Positions 62,804-64,000 of a DNA stretch of 64,000 nt are shown piece by piece. Both the position numbers and the translations under genes were made by a program. The DNA is from Bacteroidia bacterium (GTDB lineage: Bacteria > Bacteroidota > Bacteroidia > Cytophagales > Cyclobacteriaceae): positions 30,544 to 94,543 of the forward strand of contig JAUIAO010000016.1 in NCBI GenBank assembly GCA_030425425.1. Reading direction: 5' to 3'. The number at the start of each line of letters is the position of its first letter. The first letter of the stretch is position 1. The notes beneath the pieces are model-generated. The model made no database searches, was not told the origin of the DNA, and was given only the letters and a program-made list of their open reading frames with translations.

Positions 62804-64000
62804 AAAAGTACATTATAATTACAGTCATCACTTTGGGATTTTCTATTTTGGCAAATGCCCAATCTCTAGATGAATATTTCAAAATTGCTGCTGAAAACAA
62901 TCCGGGACTACAAGCTAAATACAAGTCTTTTGAAGCAGCGATGGAGCGGGTTGCACAAGTGAGCAGCTTACCAGATCCAAATTTGTCTTTTGGCTATTTT
63001 GTATCTCCAGTAGAAACTCGTGTAGGCCCACAAAGAGCACGTTTTTCTTTGACACAAATGTTCCCTTGGTTTGGCACTTTAAAAGCTCAGGAGAATGTGG
63101 CTACATTAATGGCAGAGGCCAAGTATCAGGAGTTTCTTGATGCCCGAAACAAACTACATTATCAAGTGTCTGCGGCATATTACCCACTTTATGAACTACA
63201 TAGACTTATAGCAATAGAGGAGGAAAATACAAGTATTTTATCGTCCTACAAAGACATTGCTACCGTCAAGTTTCAGAATGGTAAAGGTGCAATGGTGGAT
63301 GTGTTGCGGGTAGAAATCATGCTCAAAGATGCAGCAACCAATTTGTCCATTTTGAAGCAAAAGAAAAAGCCACTTGAAACCCGTTTCAACACACTACTGA
63401 ATCGACAGGAAGACGAGACAATTATCGTTCAGGATTCATTGTATGTAGAAAACTTGCCTTTAACATATCGAAGGGATTCTCTATTGACTTCCAATCCCTT
63501 ACTTGATGAGTTGGACTTAAAAATAAAGGCAAGTGAAGCTCAGGAATTAGCCGCAACCAAACAAGGTATGCCTAAAATCGGTGTAGGCTTAGATTATGTC
63601 ATTGTTGCCCAACGAACAGATATGTCTGTTCCTGATAATGGTCAGGACGTATTGATGCCGATGGTGACTATGAGCCTCCCTATTTTCAGAGGTAAATACA
63701 AGGCCGCTCAGAAGGAAGCCCAACTGATGCAGGAATCTTATGCGCTACAAAAAGAAGATGCGGTAAACAGACTTACAAGCACGTACGAAATGATTTGGTT
63801 CGAAATTCAAAAGCAACTCGACCAAATCATACTTTATGAAGAACAGATCATTACATCTCAGCAGTCTTTGAATCTACTTTTTACCGCTTATGGCAATTCA
63901 GGAAAGGACTTTGAAGAGGTCCTCAGAATGCAACAACAAATTCTAAAGTATAAAAAAATGAAAGCTACTGCCTTGTCTGATTACAACATAGCAATAGCAG
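62800..64000 (+). CDS. TolC-family outer-membrane efflux protein, 3' partial
   Basis: The reading frame starts at ATG 62800, overlapping the cusA stop, with a signal peptide (MKKYIIITVITLGFSILANA) followed by SLDEYFKIAAENNPGLQAKY. It runs open to the right edge, 400 codons. The long helical repeats and the PWFGTLKAQ strand region fit the outer-membrane channel of a CusCBA-type pump (compare CusC). The C-terminus is cut by the window. Confidence 0.9.
   Translation, partial: MKKYIIITVITLGFSILANAQSLDEYFKIAAENNPGLQAKYKSFEAAMERVAQVSSLPDPNLSFGYFVSPVETRVGPQRARFSLTQMFPWFGTLKAQENVATLMAEAKYQEFLDARNKLHYQVSAAYYPLYELHRLIAIEEENTSILSSYKDIATVKFQNGKGAMVDVLRVEIMLKDAATNLSILKQKKKPLETRFNTLLNRQEDETIIVQDSLYVENLPLTYRRDSLLTSNPLLDELDLKIKASEAQELAATKQGMPKIGVGLDYVIVAQRTDMSVPDNGQDVLMPMVTMSLPIFRGKYKAAQKEAQLMQESYALQKEDAVNRLTSTYEMIWFEIQKQLDQIILYEEQIITSQQSLNLLFTAYGNSGKDFEEVLRMQQQILKYKKMKATALSDYNIAIA

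Larger units (their letters stand above)
47308..64000. mobile_element. Integrated mobile element (genomic island), left end in mnmE, right end outside window
   Basis: The region after mnmE changes abruptly to mobile functions, all on the plus strand. These are excisionase-like protein, tyrosine recombinase, HTH proteins, primase-like and helicase-like replication proteins, then XRE-RhuM-Argonaute and a copper-efflux module. No relaxase or conjugation gene is visible here; they may lie further right, or the element may be mobilised in trans. The right boundary and whether the metal genes are cargo or older chromosomal genes cannot be decided in this window. Confidence 0.65.

Noticed and set aside
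1..64000. tRNA, rRNA or insertion sequence in the intergenic gaps
   Set aside because: Reading the gaps showed no cloverleaf-like sequence, no rRNA segment and no transposase gene; a tRNA scan would settle it.

Overview
The window reads as a chromosomal segment of a Bacteroidota bacterium, most likely order Cytophagales. The signs are several perfect TAnnTTTG (-7) promoter elements, little obvious Shine-Dalgarno sequence, a TonB-dependent receptor with a CarboxypepD_reg-like N-terminus, a beta-propeller (Reg_prop) sensor kinase, LytS/LytTR pairs, a T9SS-like C-terminal domain and an HYC_CC_PP-type copper-locus protein. The order is an inference; no rRNA or tRNA gene was seen that would fix it.

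Positions 1-37958 are mostly core chromosome. They hold an SpmA/SpmB-like membrane protein (cut by the left edge), a murein-peptide group (M14 peptidase, LD-carboxypeptidase, Ala-Glu epimerase) interrupted by a YefM/YoeB toxin-antitoxin pair, PEP carboxylase, an SPFH protein, citrate synthase and SMC. Next come a propeller sensor kinase with a stand-alone receiver, a five-gene minus-strand operon (TonB receptor, DUF2141, TPR-like protein, LytS kinase, LytTR regulator), a long-chain acyl-CoA dehydrogenase with two identical palindromes around its promoter, an NSS transporter, a lysine-biosynthesis operon (dapD...lysA), and an iron block with a DtxR repressor, a membrane-anchored DtxR-FeoA fusion and a FeoB split into two reading frames.

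Positions 38069-45755 are an accessory cluster: nucleotidyltransferase, B12-type radical SAM protein, two SAM methyltransferases, a glycosyltransferase, a nucleoside-phosphorylase-like protein, a PAPS-type sulfotransferase and a MOP flippase. Together they suggest synthesis or decoration of a surface glycan or lipid-linked product that I cannot name.

From the 3' end of mnmE (47308-47325) to the right edge lies what looks like an integrated mobile element whose right end is outside the window. It begins with a repeat-rich attachment/control region, an excisionase-like protein and a tyrosine recombinase, followed by small HTH proteins and a VirE_N primase-like plus PriCT_2/DUF3987 helicase-like replication pair. 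Then comes an XRE regulator, a RhuM-family protein and a prokaryotic Argonaute in one tight operon (53607-57000). Its last gene overlaps an AraC-type metal regulator, which starts a copper-efflux module: HMA/MauE membrane protein, HYC_CC_PP protein, CusA RND pump and TolC protein.

The strongest candidate for an undescribed system is XRE-RhuM-Argonaute. The Argonaute keeps a recognisable MID domain and C-terminus but has lost the acidic residues expected at three PIWI catalytic positions. It may therefore be a guide-directed sensor rather than a nuclease, with RhuM as candidate effector or partner. This is inference from sequence and gene order.
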